From Aestuariibaculum marinum (GTDB lineage Bacteria > Bacteroidota > Bacteroidia > Flavobacteriales > Flavobacteriaceae): a stretch of DNA of 64,000 nucleotides. The notes beneath the pieces are model-generated. The model made no database searches. It was not told where the DNA came from and saw nothing but the letters and a program-made list of their open reading frames with translations. The number at the start of each line of letters is the position of its first letter. Position 1 is the stretch's first letter. The stretch covers positions 1-64,000 of the forward strand of contig NZ_JACVXD010000004.1 in NCBI RefSeq assembly GCF_014596975.1, given 5' to 3'. Shown here in pieces: positions 31,846-40,320 of this stretch. Both the position numbers and the translations under genes were made by a program.

Positions 31846-33333
31846 ATGGAAGAAAACAAGTTCAATTTTTCTGAGGAAGAACAAAAGAAGGAGCAAATTG
31901 TTGATGAAACAAAGGCGGCTGTTAAAAAAGATGCACAAGGGCTACTTTTAAGTATTAAACGTTTTTTTAGTGAATTACTGGATTTTCGTGATGACACTGA
32001 TAGGGATGCTACCATTCAGGCGATTAAAAATGATATCCCGTTTAAAGGAGCTACAGCATGGATTTTAGTGTGTTCCATTTTTGTGGCGTCGATTGGTCTT
32101 AATGCGAATTCAACAGCTGTTGTTATCGGTGCCATGTTAATATCACCATTAATGGGGCCTATTCTGGGGATTGGACTCTCCGTTTCTATTAACGATATTG
32201 ATACGCTAAGAAAATCATTGGTCAATTTTGGAGTAATGATTGTGCTCAGTGTTTTTACTGCATTTTTATTCTTTTGGTTTTTCCCGTTAAGTGAAGAATC
32301 TTCAGAATTACTCGCGCGTACGCAACCCGATATACGCGATGTGCTTATTGCTTTTTTTGGTGGTTCGGCGTTAATTATAGCCAGAACCAAAAAAGGAACA
32401 ATTGCTTCTGTCATTTTTGGTGTGGCCATTGCTACAGCCTTAATGCCTCCATTATGTACTGTAGGTTATGGTTTGTCTGTTGCTTTAGATCAGGAATTTG
32501 GAAAGGGAATGCGCTATGCACTAGGAGCGTTGTATCTATTTATTATTAATACCATTTTTATAGCCTTAGCGACTTTTTTAGTGTTGAAAGTTTTAAAATT
32601 TCCCATGCTTAGATATGCTAATTCGGCACGACGTAGACGTATTAGCCGATTGGCTACAACCCTAGCCATTGTGGCTATGATTCCTGCTTTATGGACGTTT
32701 GTAAACGTATTAAAGCAGAGCCGATTTGAGCTTGATGCTAGTAATTTCGTAAAAAGAGAATTAAGTGCTTTACCGCACTCAGAATACATAAAAAAGAACG
32801 CTTCATATAAATATTCAGAGGATAAAAAGATACCATCAACAATAGAACTGAATACGTTTGGTTTAGATGAAGTAGATGAAAATTCTATTGCATTACTTGA
32901 AGATAGAATGCGAACTTATGATGCTTTAAAGACCAGTAAATTAATTTTTAATCAGAATAAGAGTAAGAATTTAGATAACTTAAAATATATGGAACAAATT
33001 CGTTATCGAGATTCGATTGATTTATTAGGACAATCTCAAAAAATTGTATTTCTGGAAGGCCGATTAAAAAGCTTGGAAAAGCTGGAGCGACAACAAATAC
33101 CATTTGATGAATTAACTAAAGAAGTCAAGATTCTTTATGATGGTATCGATAAATTATCTTACTCAAGTGTTATTACTTCTAACTTTGATAAAACAGATAC
33201 GTTATCGGTAATTACAGCCAAGTGGGATACTAAAAAGATTAAGGAAAAGGATATTGCCAGTCAACAAGAAAAACTTGAAAAGTGGTTAAAGCAAAAATAT
33301 AAATTAGATAGTCTAGTAGTCACCCGACAGTAA
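31846..33333 (+). CDS. DUF389 domain membrane protein
   Basis: A 495-residue protein. Residues ~55-290 hold the DUF389 membrane domain of about six segments, with WILVCSIFVASIGLNANSTA, VIGAMLISPLMGPILGIGLS and FGVAIATALMPPLCTVGYGL. The rest (~290-495) is a charged, partly helical soluble region (LEGRLKSLEKLERQQIPF) with no recognised domain. The molecular function of DUF389 proteins is not established; small-molecule transport is suspected. A hairpin overlaps the 3' end. Confidence 0.85.
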   Translation: MEENKFNFSEEEQKKEQIVDETKAAVKKDAQGLLLSIKRFFSELLDFRDDTDRDATIQAIKNDIPFKGATAWILVCSIFVASIGLNANSTAVVIGAMLISPLMGPILGIGLSVSINDIDTLRKSLVNFGVMIVLSVFTAFLFFWFFPLSEESSELLARTQPDIRDVLIAFFGGSALIIARTKKGTIASVIFGVAIATALMPPLCTVGYGLSVALDQEFGKGMRYALGALYLFIINTIFIALATFLVLKVLKFPMLRYANSARRRRISRLATTLAIVAMIPALWTFVNVLKQSRFELDASNFVKRELSALPHSEYIKKNASYKYSEDKKIPSTIELNTFGLDEVDENSIALLEDRMRTYDALKTSKLIFNQNKSKNLDNLKYMEQIRYRDSIDLLGQSQKIVFLEGRLKSLEKLERQQIPFDELTKEVKILYDGIDKLSYSSVITSNFDKTDTLSVITAKWDTKKIKEKDIASQQEKLEKWLKQKYKLDSLVVTRQ

Positions 33334-33350
33334 AAAAGTCGGGTTTGTTT
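33322..33350 (+). terminator. Terminator overlapping the end of the DUF389 gene
   Basis: acccgac (33322-33328) pairs with gtcgggt (33338-33344) around the stop codon, followed by ttgtttt. Confidence 0.6.
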
Positions 33351-33370
33351 TAGGTTTTTCTAAATTTGAA

Positions 33371-34138
33371 TTACTCATTTTCCTCAATATACATACGTCT
33401 TACTTTTTTGAATAAGTTAGACGAGTATACAAAATCGGTTACCGAAGTGTTGTCGGTTTTAAATATGGTGTCTTTAGAGCCTTCCCATTCTTTGTAACCG
33501 TTTTTAAGAAAGACAATTTTTTCCCCAATTTCCATTACCGAGTTCATGTCATGTGAATTGATTACTGTTACAATCTGGTATTCATCGGTAATCTCCTGAA
33601 TTAAATTGTCAATTACAATAGATGTCTTCGGGTCTAAACCTGAGTTAGGTTCGTCACAAAACAAATACTTTGGGTTGTTAACAATAGCACGGGCAATAGC
33701 GACACGTTTTTGCATACCTCCAGAAGCTTCACTGGGCATTTTGTTATGTGCATTCTCAAGATTTACGCGTTTTAAAACAAAGTTTACACGATCTTCCATT
33801 TCGCTTTTACTTTGCTTAGTGAACATTTTTAAAGGAAACATGACGTTTTGTGCAATGGTCATAGAATCGAATAAAGCACTCCCTTGAAATACCATACCTA
33901 TTTCGGCACGTAAATTACGTTTTTCAGCATCAGATAATTTTGAAAATATCTTTCCGTCATAGGCAATACAACCTTGCTCATAATCAAATAACCCTAAAAG
34001 GCATTTTAAGAATACGGTTTTACCAGAACCACTTTGTCCAATAATAAGATTGGTTTTTCCTTGTTCAAAATTCGTGGTGATACCTTTTAGAATTTCAGTA
34101 TCTCCGAACGATTTATGTAAATCTTTAACCTCAATCAT
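33371..34138 (-). CDS. MlaF-like ABC transporter ATP-binding protein
   Basis: About 255 residues from ATG 34138, which overlaps the permease stop (TAATG); an upstream in-frame start would run deep into the permease gene. It has Walker A IIGQSGSGKT, the Q-loop region GMVFQGSALFDSMT, signature ASGGMQKRVAIARAI (Ala for the usual Leu), Walker B YLFCDEPNSGLD and switch His in VINSHDMNSV. This is the Mla/Ttg2-type ATPase for inner-membrane phospholipid transport that maintains outer-membrane asymmetry. The substrate-binding MlaD partner is not adjacent. Confidence 0.9.
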   Translation of the reverse strand: MIEVKDLHKSFGDTEILKGITTNFEQGKTNLIIGQSGSGKTVFLKCLLGLFDYEQGCIAYDGKIFSKLSDAEKRNLRAEIGMVFQGSALFDSMTIAQNVMFPLKMFTKQSKSEMEDRVNFVLKRVNLENAHNKMPSEASGGMQKRVAIARAIVNNPKYLFCDEPNSGLDPKTSIVIDNLIQEITDEYQIVTVINSHDMNSVMEIGEKIVFLKNGYKEWEGSKDTIFKTDNTSVTDFVYSSNLFKKVRRMYIEENE

Positions 34139-34881
34139 TAACTTAAAAGCATTTGGGTTAGTAAATAGTTTAATATAATAATAACCACACTGGTCCATAC
34201 AAACGATGTCGTACTGGCTTTACCTACTTCAAGAGCGCCACCTTTCATGTAATACCCATAAAACGATGGTATTGTTGCTAAAACAAACGCAAAGACAAAA
34301 GTTTTTATAAAAGCATAGGAGACATGGAATGGTATAAAATCGGTTTGAATACCTGAAATATAATCTTCTAAAGAAGTAAAGCCTCCAAAAACACCAGCAG
34401 CTATTCCTCCTAAAATTCCTAAAAACATACCAATAGCAATTACAAACGGATAAAGCATTAAGGCCACTGTCTTAGGAAAAACAAGGTAGTTTAAAGAATT
34501 AATACCCATAACTTCTAGAGCATCTATTTGTTCGGTAACACGCATAGTTCCAATACTCGAGGTTATAAATGAACCTACTTTACCGGCCATAATTATAGAG
34601 GTAAATGTAGGTGCGAATTCTAAAATAATAGATTGTCTGGTTGCAAAACCTATCAAGTATTTAGGAATTAAAGGGTTGTCGATATTTAAAGCAGTTTGAA
34701 TAGTAATAACGCCACCAACGAAAAACGAGATAAAGGCAACAATACCTAATGAGCCTATAACTAAATCGTCAATATCTTTAAGTATTAATGTTTTCATTAC
34801 CGACCACTTTGTTGGTTTACGAAACATATTAACAATCATTAAAGAATATGCGCCAATATTATGTAGATAAGTCATATGCAA
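34138..34881 (-). CDS. MlaE-like ABC transporter permease
   Basis: A 247-residue inner membrane permease with about five hydrophobic segments and the MlaE family stretches FVGGVITIQTALNI, SFITSSIGTMRVTEQIDALE and VMGINSLNYLVFPKTVALM. It is paired with the ATPase through a one-base overlap, indicating translational coupling. Together they should form an Mla-type lipid transporter. A start at 34875 is also possible. Confidence 0.9.
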   Translation of the reverse strand: MHMTYLHNIGAYSLMIVNMFRKPTKWSVMKTLILKDIDDLVIGSLGIVAFISFFVGGVITIQTALNIDNPLIPKYLIGFATRQSIILEFAPTFTSIIMAGKVGSFITSSIGTMRVTEQIDALEVMGINSLNYLVFPKTVALMLYPFVIAIGMFLGILGGIAAGVFGGFTSLEDYISGIQTDFIPFHVSYAFIKTFVFAFVLATIPSFYGYYMKGGALEVGKASTTSFVWTSVVIIILNYLLTQMLLS

Positions 34882-34955
34882 AATTAATAGTGCTAAAGTA
34901 AAAAAAAGTAACAGGTAATTAACGTTAAATTTAAATTATGATTTCATTTAATAAG

Positions 34956-34963
34956 TATTTTTG
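34956..34963 (+). promoter_or_regulatory. -7 box (TATTTTTG) for the alkaline phosphatase
   Basis: An exact TAnnTTTG match 22 bases before ATG 34986. It lies downstream of another in-frame ATG at 34938, which argues against that earlier start. Confidence 0.6.
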
Positions 34964-34985
34964 GCATCTTTATAAAAATTTTACC

Positions 34986-36656
34986 ATGAAAAAAATTTCA
35001 ACTTTTTTATCTCTTGTTATACTTGCTATGGGGTGTAAGGCACAGCAACAACCTAAAGCATCCCAATCAACAGAGCAATCGTCTTATTACTTCAATCATA
35101 AACCAAAATTGGTGGTTGGTATTGTAGTCGATCAAATGCGATATGATTATTTAACTCGTTTTTATACTAAATACGGAGAAGGAGGTTTTAAACGTATGAT
35201 GAATGAAGGATTTAACTGTAAAAACAATCATTTTAATTATGTGCCAACCAAGACAGCTCCAGGACATGCTTCAGTGTTTTCTGGAACAACACCAAAATAT
35301 CACGGTATTATTTCAAACGATTGGTATGACAAAGAAATAAAATCATCAGTGTATTGTGCTGGAGATGATAGTGTAGAACCTGTAGGAACAACCAGTGATG
35401 CGGGTAAAATGTCGCCACACCGTATGATAACCACCACTTTTGCAGATGAAAATAGATTATTTACACAAATGCGAGGAAAATCAATCGGAGTTTCTGTAAA
35501 GGACAGAGGCGCTATTTTACCAGCCGGACATTCGGCTAATGCGGCATATTGGTTTTATGGAAAGGATCAAGGAGATTTTATTACCAGTACATATTATATG
35601 AATGATTTACCAAAATGGGTGAAAGATTTTAATAGTTCTGATGTTGCAGAATCTTACTTAAAACCTTGGACAACTTATTACGATATTAAAACTTACACCG
35701 AAAGTGGAAGCGATTTGAATAATTTTGAAGGTGGATTTACTGGTAAAGAAACAGCCACGTTTCCTTACGATTTACAAGATTTGAAAGATAAAAACGGAGG
35801 TTTCGATATTTTAAAGGGAACAGCCTACGGAAACAGTATTGTAGCCGATTTTGCTATCGCTGCTTTAACAGGAGAACAATTGGGTAAAGACGAACATACC
35901 GATGTGTTAACCGTTAGTTTTTCAAGTACCGATTATGTTGGGCATAACTTTGGTGTTAACTCAAAAGAGATTGAAGACACTTACATTCGTTTAGATTTAG
36001 ATTTGGAGCGTTTCTTTAATGCTTTAGATGAAGAGGTAGGAAAAGGAAATTACACTGTGTTTTTAACGGCCGATCACGCTGCGGTTGATGTACCTGCCTA
36101 TTTACAAAGTGTAAATATCCCTGCAGGTTATGTTACGCCAAAAGAGAATGCCAAAAGAATGAGAGCCTTTTTAGTTGCTAAATACGGAGTAGATTTCATC
36201 GAGAATATTAGTAATAATCAGGTGTTTTTCGATCGCGCTAAAATTGCTGAAATGAACTTAGATTTGGATGATGTTCAAGAAGCTTTGGTAAACGAGATTA
36301 TAAGTTATAAAGATATTGATAAGGCATATTCTGCAAAAACATTAACAACGACTTCTTTTCCAATAGGTCTTGAAGCTTTATTACAAAAAGGTTATAACCA
36401 AAAGCGTTCAGGTGATGTTGTGTTCGATTATAAGCCGGCGCATATTTCTTATGGACATACTGGGTCTACCCATGGTTCAGGTTTCGATTACGATACGCAT
36501 GTGCCATTATTATTCTTTGGAAAAGGCATTAAGCATGGACAAACGTTTGACAAAACTGAAATCACTGATATTGCTCCAACCATATCTGCATTGTTAGATA
36601 TTAGTTTCCCTAACGGAGCGATTATTGGAAAACCTTTAGAATTTGTTTTAGAATAA
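34986..36656 (+). CDS. pafA: Alkaline phosphatase, PafA type
   Basis: 556 residues from ATG 34986, with a lipoprotein signal (VILAMGCKAQ; Cys near residue 17). It belongs to the type I phosphodiesterase/nucleotide pyrophosphatase branch of the alkaline phosphatase superfamily. It has VDQMRYDYL (metal Asp), the Thr nucleophile in TKTAPGHASVFSG, the Asn of NDWYDK, and the Lys/Arg pair in SVKDRGAILPAGHS that marks phosphomonoesterases such as PafA. Metal ligands follow in TADHAAVDVP and TGSTHGSGFDYD. It probably releases phosphate from organic esters outside the inner membrane. Confidence 0.92.
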   Translation: MKKISTFLSLVILAMGCKAQQQPKASQSTEQSSYYFNHKPKLVVGIVVDQMRYDYLTRFYTKYGEGGFKRMMNEGFNCKNNHFNYVPTKTAPGHASVFSGTTPKYHGIISNDWYDKEIKSSVYCAGDDSVEPVGTTSDAGKMSPHRMITTTFADENRLFTQMRGKSIGVSVKDRGAILPAGHSANAAYWFYGKDQGDFITSTYYMNDLPKWVKDFNSSDVAESYLKPWTTYYDIKTYTESGSDLNNFEGGFTGKETATFPYDLQDLKDKNGGFDILKGTAYGNSIVADFAIAALTGEQLGKDEHTDVLTVSFSSTDYVGHNFGVNSKEIEDTYIRLDLDLERFFNALDEEVGKGNYTVFLTADHAAVDVPAYLQSVNIPAGYVTPKENAKRMRAFLVAKYGVDFIENISNNQVFFDRAKIAEMNLDLDDVQEALVNEIISYKDIDKAYSAKTLTTTSFPIGLEALLQKGYNQKRSGDVVFDYKPAHISYGHTGSTHGSGFDYDTHVPLLFFGKGIKHGQTFDKTEITDIAPTISALLDISFPNGAIIGKPLEFVLE

Positions 36657-36657
36657 T

Positions 36658-37464
36658 TTGAAAAACAAAAGTATATATACCTTATTTGCCGTTGTACTTG
36701 TTGTGGGTGTTTATGGTTACGAACACTTTTTAAAAGAAGAAGAAAAGGTTCAAACCATAGAGGAAGGAAAAGTTGTTAAAACAGATACTAACGCGTATTT
36801 CCTCCCAACAAGTACAACCGGCCAAATAGTGCATCACGATAGTTATTCGTTAAGTTATAATGAAGCTTATGAGCAAGCAGAGTGGGTGGCTTACGAATTA
36901 AAAAAATCACATTTATCACATACTAATTTTAAGCGTCCTTATTTTCAAATTGATCAGGCTGTAAAAACAGGGGCTGCACATTGGCGTAATTATAAAAAAT
37001 CTGGCTATGATAAAGGCCATTTATGTCCCGCAGGAGATAGGCGTTACAGTCAGGCAGCACATGATGAAACCTTTTTAACAAGTAATATTAGTCCACAGGA
37101 TCACGATTTTAACGCAGGTATTTGGAATACGCTCGAACAGAAAGTACGGTATTGGGCCAATAAGTATGATGGGGTTTTTGTGGTTACCGGAGGTGTCCTT
37201 CAACCTGGATTAAAACGCATTGGTAACGAAAAGGTTGCTGTGCCTAAACAGTTTTATAAGGTGTTGATTGATATGAATTCTGGCCAACCTAAAATGATCG
37301 CTTTTTTAATACCTCACAACAAATCTAAAAAACCTTTGTACGACTTTGTGGTTTCGGTTGACTCTATCGAAACACTTACTGGAATTGATTTCTTTCCCGA
37401 ATTAGATGATGCTATTGAGACCAAACTGGAAGCGTCTAGCAGTTATAAAGGGTGGAGTTTTTAG
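36658..37464 (+). CDS. DNA/RNA non-specific endonuclease
   Basis: A 268-residue protein with an N-terminal hydrophobic anchor (YTLFAVVLVVGVYGY) and a beta-beta-alpha-metal nuclease domain. The DRGH-type motif is YDKGHLCPAGDRR with the catalytic His, and the metal-binding Asn lies in FNAGIWNTLE. No ATG fits. The likely start is a TTG one base after the pafA stop, and the anchor begins right after it, so translation is probably coupled to pafA. The pairing suggests extracellular nucleic acid use as a phosphate source. Confidence 0.88.
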   Translation: MKNKSIYTLFAVVLVVGVYGYEHFLKEEEKVQTIEEGKVVKTDTNAYFLPTSTTGQIVHHDSYSLSYNEAYEQAEWVAYELKKSHLSHTNFKRPYFQIDQAVKTGAAHWRNYKKSGYDKGHLCPAGDRRYSQAAHDETFLTSNISPQDHDFNAGIWNTLEQKVRYWANKYDGVFVVTGGVLQPGLKRIGNEKVAVPKQFYKVLIDMNSGQPKMIAFLIPHNKSKKPLYDFVVSVDSIETLTGIDFFPELDDAIETKLEASSSYKGWSF

Positions 37465-37679
37465 TTTAACTCCGAATTTTGGTTTAGTATATAGGCCGCT
37501 CTTCCAGAACTGATACAACAACCTTTATGCGCTTCAGAGTGGTTGTTCGTAGAATTAGGAGCTATACAACGCTGCTCACCAATCTGGTTGTTCACTTTAA
37601 CCACATCAGGTTTAGGTTGTTCTTGAGTTAGAAAGAAGATTCCAACAATGCAAATTAATAGGAGTCCGAAAGTTTTCAT
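37461..37679 (-). CDS. Small exported or membrane-anchored hypothetical protein
   Basis: A 72-residue protein with a hydrophobic N terminus (TFGLLLICIVGIFFL) and a short polar body holding three Cys (EQRCIAP and HKGCCISSGRAAYIL). The Cys-Cys pair with SGRAAY looks conserved in style, but I do not recognise a family. Its last bases overlap the stop of the convergent endonuclease. It could be a chance reading frame, though the signal-like start argues for a real gene. Confidence 0.5.
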   Translation of the reverse strand: MKTFGLLLICIVGIFFLTQEQPKPDVVKVNNQIGEQRCIAPNSTNNHSEAHKGCCISSGRAAYILNQNSELN

Positions 37680-37738
37680 AGACTGAAAATAGCAATTTTT
37701 AGAATAATAATCCCAATAGGTTTGTCTTTAAATTGGCT

Positions 37739-38587
37739 TTAACTGAATTTATTCAGCATGCCTTTCCAACGTAAATTGCGAATAAATTGGCCTTCTTCAA
37801 CAGAAACTAAAGGTTCAATATTATGTTTTTGAGCTTTAAAATAACCTGCCATATAATCCCTAAACAACGAAAAGCTCTTTTTCTTATACGCCAGTTTTAA
37901 AGCAGAAATGAGAGTGATGGTAAAGCCATAACGCATTTTGTACATCGCTTCTCCTTGCAGGTATTTTGAAGCTTTATTATAACTGATGCCTGTTGGTTTT
38001 AAATGTTTAACATGTAGTGACTCGTCGGTTAAAATAGACCAACCATAATATTTAGCCAAAAGTTCATCAACCGTATCCCAACCCATGGACGGTTTAAGTT
38101 TACCGATTTCTAGAAAACAGGCTTTTGTATAAGCTTTTAAAGCACCACGAATGTGGTCTTTGTTGGTTAAATTTTCCAATACCCAACCCCCATTTTTTTC
38201 AATATAACAGAAACCTGCAGCCATACCCAATTTGGGGTTACTTTTAAAATGGTTGGCAATTTTCTCTAAATAATTTTCAGGAAAAATCAGGTCAGCATCA
38301 AATTTGCAAATGATGTCGTAATCATCATCTAATACGTCATATCCTTTATAAAAGGCATTAATGATTTTTGATCCCGGTAAGTGTTTGTTAGAGGATTGCG
38401 AATTTACTAATTGAATCCAATCGTGTTTCGAAGCGTAAGATTCTACAATAGCCTGAGTGCCATCGGTAGAGTTGTCGTTAACAATTACAGCGCGTTTAGG
38501 TAGTAAGGTTTGCTTGGTTAGAGATTCTAAAGTCAATCCAATAGAGTCTTCTTCGTTATGCGCCGGTATGATGATGTAGAAATTCAA
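37739..38587 (-). CDS. Glycosyltransferase family 2 protein
   Basis: A 282-residue GT-A enzyme without transmembrane segments. It starts FYIIIPAHNEEDSIGLTLES, followed by AVIVNDNSTDGTQAIVES, ICKFDADLIFPE (DxD metal site) and MGWDTVDELLAKYYGW. It would transfer a sugar from a nucleotide sugar in the cytoplasm; donor and acceptor are unknown. It is the last gene of a minus-strand cluster after a KAS III-like enzyme and a methyltransferase, suggesting a glycosylated or modified lipid product. Confidence 0.87.
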   Translation of the reverse strand: MNFYIIIPAHNEEDSIGLTLESLTKQTLLPKRAVIVNDNSTDGTQAIVESYASKHDWIQLVNSQSSNKHLPGSKIINAFYKGYDVLDDDYDIICKFDADLIFPENYLEKIANHFKSNPKLGMAAGFCYIEKNGGWVLENLTNKDHIRGALKAYTKACFLEIGKLKPSMGWDTVDELLAKYYGWSILTDESLHVKHLKPTGISYNKASKYLQGEAMYKMRYGFTITLISALKLAYKKKSFSLFRDYMAGYFKAQKHNIEPLVSVEEGQFIRNLRWKGMLNKFS

Positions 38588-38611
38588 AATTGAAATGTTA
38601 AAGGTTCAAAG

Positions 38612-39133
38612 TTAAACTCTTTCAGCGTAAACAATGTAATATCTGGGTGTAAACCAACGAAGGATAGGACGGATGCCTAATTTCTTTGTTGGATTGGTCC
38701 ATTTCTGGCGATCTACAATTTTCCAACCCGCTTTTTCAAGTAACCAATCGAACTGCCAATCTTCAAATTCATGGTAGTGTCTGTCAAGCATATCGGTTTT
38801 GCTTCTGTAAGCAGAAGAAAACCATAATTTAAGAGGGACACTGGCTACCAATTTATCGGTTTTAATGGATTTTAAAACGGTGAAAGGGGATAAAAGATGC
38901 TCAAAAATTTCGAATGCTGTAACCACCTCCGCTTCCGAATTTTCAATAGTTGAGGTGTCTATGTCTAAATCTTCTCCTTTTGTGTTTTCAACAGTGTAGC
39001 CTTGCTGAGACATGATTTCAGAAAACGGATTTACAACTCCCAGATCTAAAATAGTTTCAGAAGTGGATACATGATTTTGTAGAAATTCTAACGTATGTTT
39101 AAAACGTTTGTTAGGAAATGTGTTTTCGTACAT
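38612..39133 (-). CDS. Class I SAM-dependent methyltransferase-like protein
   Basis: A 173-residue protein with a compact Rossmann methyltransferase layout: TILDLGVVNPFSEIM (motif I), GEDLDIDT (acidic loop), VVTAFEIFEHLLSPF (motif IV) and KLVASVPLKLWF. Motif I is atypical, with LGVVNP in place of a Gly-rich loop, so SAM binding is likely but not assured. It lies between the KAS III-like and GT2 genes with short gaps (27 and 24 bases). Confidence 0.75.
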   Translation of the reverse strand: MYENTFPNKRFKHTLEFLQNHVSTSETILDLGVVNPFSEIMSQQGYTVENTKGEDLDIDTSTIENSEAEVVTAFEIFEHLLSPFTVLKSIKTDKLVASVPLKLWFSSAYRSKTDMLDRHYHEFEDWQFDWLLEKAGWKIVDRQKWTNPTKKLGIRPILRWFTPRYYIVYAERV

Positions 39134-39160
39134 TTTGGCATTTCCGCTTTAGCGGCGATA

Positions 39161-40219
39161 TTAATATTTGTAAACAATAGCGTTAATGTGCATTCCTGCA
39201 CCAACACTTGCAAATATAACAACATCACCTTTGGTAAGGCTATGGTTTTCTAATTTATTATTTTTCACTAAATCGAATAAGGTTGGAACTGTTGCTACCG
39301 AGCTGTTTCCTAAGGTTTGGATGCTCATCGGCATAATGCGTTCAGGAATTTCGGTTCGGTATAATCGATAAAAGCGTTTTAAAATGGCCTCATCCATTTT
39401 TTCGTTGGCCTGATGAATAAAAATCTTTTTTACATCTTTAATATCGACACCACTGGCATCTAAACAACTTTTCATAGCCTTTGGAACGTTGGTAAGTGCG
39501 AATTCGTATATTTTACGCCCATCCATTTTAATATAACGTGTACCCTTATCTAAAGTCTGGTTGTTTGAATTTCCGAAGTATAAAAAGTAGGCTTCATCAT
39601 AAGTGAAACTTGCTGTTTCGTGGGCAAGAATGCCTCCTTCATCTTCAGTAGCTTCAATAATGGTAGCGCCGGCACCATCAGAAAAAATCATGGAATCTCT
39701 ATCGTGTTTGTCCACCACACGCGATAAGGTTTCCGATCCTATAACCAAACAACGTTTGGCCATGCCTGCTTTAATGAAGGCTTGGGCCTGAATAACCCCT
39801 TCAATCCATCCAGGACAGCCAAACAAAATATCGTAAGCAATACATTTTTGGTTTTTAATACGCAAGCTATGTTTTATGCGTGCTGCTAACGATGGTAAAA
39901 CATCGCTTTGAATGGTGTTGTGTTTTACATCTCCAAAGTTATGAGCTACGATAATGTAGTCTAAAGTTTCAGGATCTATTTTTGCATCTGCAATGGCGCG
40001 TTCGGCAGCAAAGAATCCTAAATCTGAAGAGTTTAAATGCGGTTTGGCATACCGACGTTCAGCAATACCAGTGATCGCTTTAAACTTTTCAATAATGACT
40101 TCATTTGGGTGGTTTATAACCGATCCATCGGTATTAAGAAATTGATGCTGATGGAATGCATCGTTTTTTTCAATTGTATCGGGAATATAACTTCCTGTCC
40201 CCGTAATTTTTATATTCAT
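39161..40219 (-). CDS. Beta-ketoacyl-ACP synthase III (FabH-like)
   Basis: A 352-residue thiolase-fold condensing enzyme with an intact triad: Cys in AYDILFGCPGWIEG, His in IFIHQANEKMDE and Asn in QTLGNSSVATVP. It condenses an acyl-CoA with malonyl-ACP. The clustering with a methyltransferase and glycosyltransferase, not with fab genes, suggests a specialised lipid or secondary product rather than the housekeeping FabH. Length is slightly above the usual ~320-330. Confidence 0.87.
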   Translation of the reverse strand: MNIKITGTGSYIPDTIEKNDAFHQHQFLNTDGSVINHPNEVIIEKFKAITGIAERRYAKPHLNSSDLGFFAAERAIADAKIDPETLDYIIVAHNFGDVKHNTIQSDVLPSLAARIKHSLRIKNQKCIAYDILFGCPGWIEGVIQAQAFIKAGMAKRCLVIGSETLSRVVDKHDRDSMIFSDGAGATIIEATEDEGGILAHETASFTYDEAYFLYFGNSNNQTLDKGTRYIKMDGRKIYEFALTNVPKAMKSCLDASGVDIKDVKKIFIHQANEKMDEAILKRFYRLYRTEIPERIMPMSIQTLGNSSVATVPTLFDLVKNNKLENHSLTKGDVVIFASVGAGMHINAIVYKY

Positions 40220-40229
40220 AAAAAGAAAA

Positions 40230-40280
40230 TGCCTTTTATTTTTAGCAGTACAGCAATATACTTACTTTCAATAAAAGGCA
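40230..40280 (-). terminator. Long-loop inverted repeat between gcvP and the KAS III-like gene
   Basis: tgccttttatt (40230-40240) is the exact complement of 40270-40280, with a 29-base loop. On the minus strand a T-rich tail follows and the ATG of the KAS III-like gene begins 10 bases later. It may be the gcvP terminator or an attenuator. Confidence 0.45.
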
Positions 40281-40320
40281 AAGTCTATTTTAGATTATTT
40301 TACGATGTTCAACGCCTATT

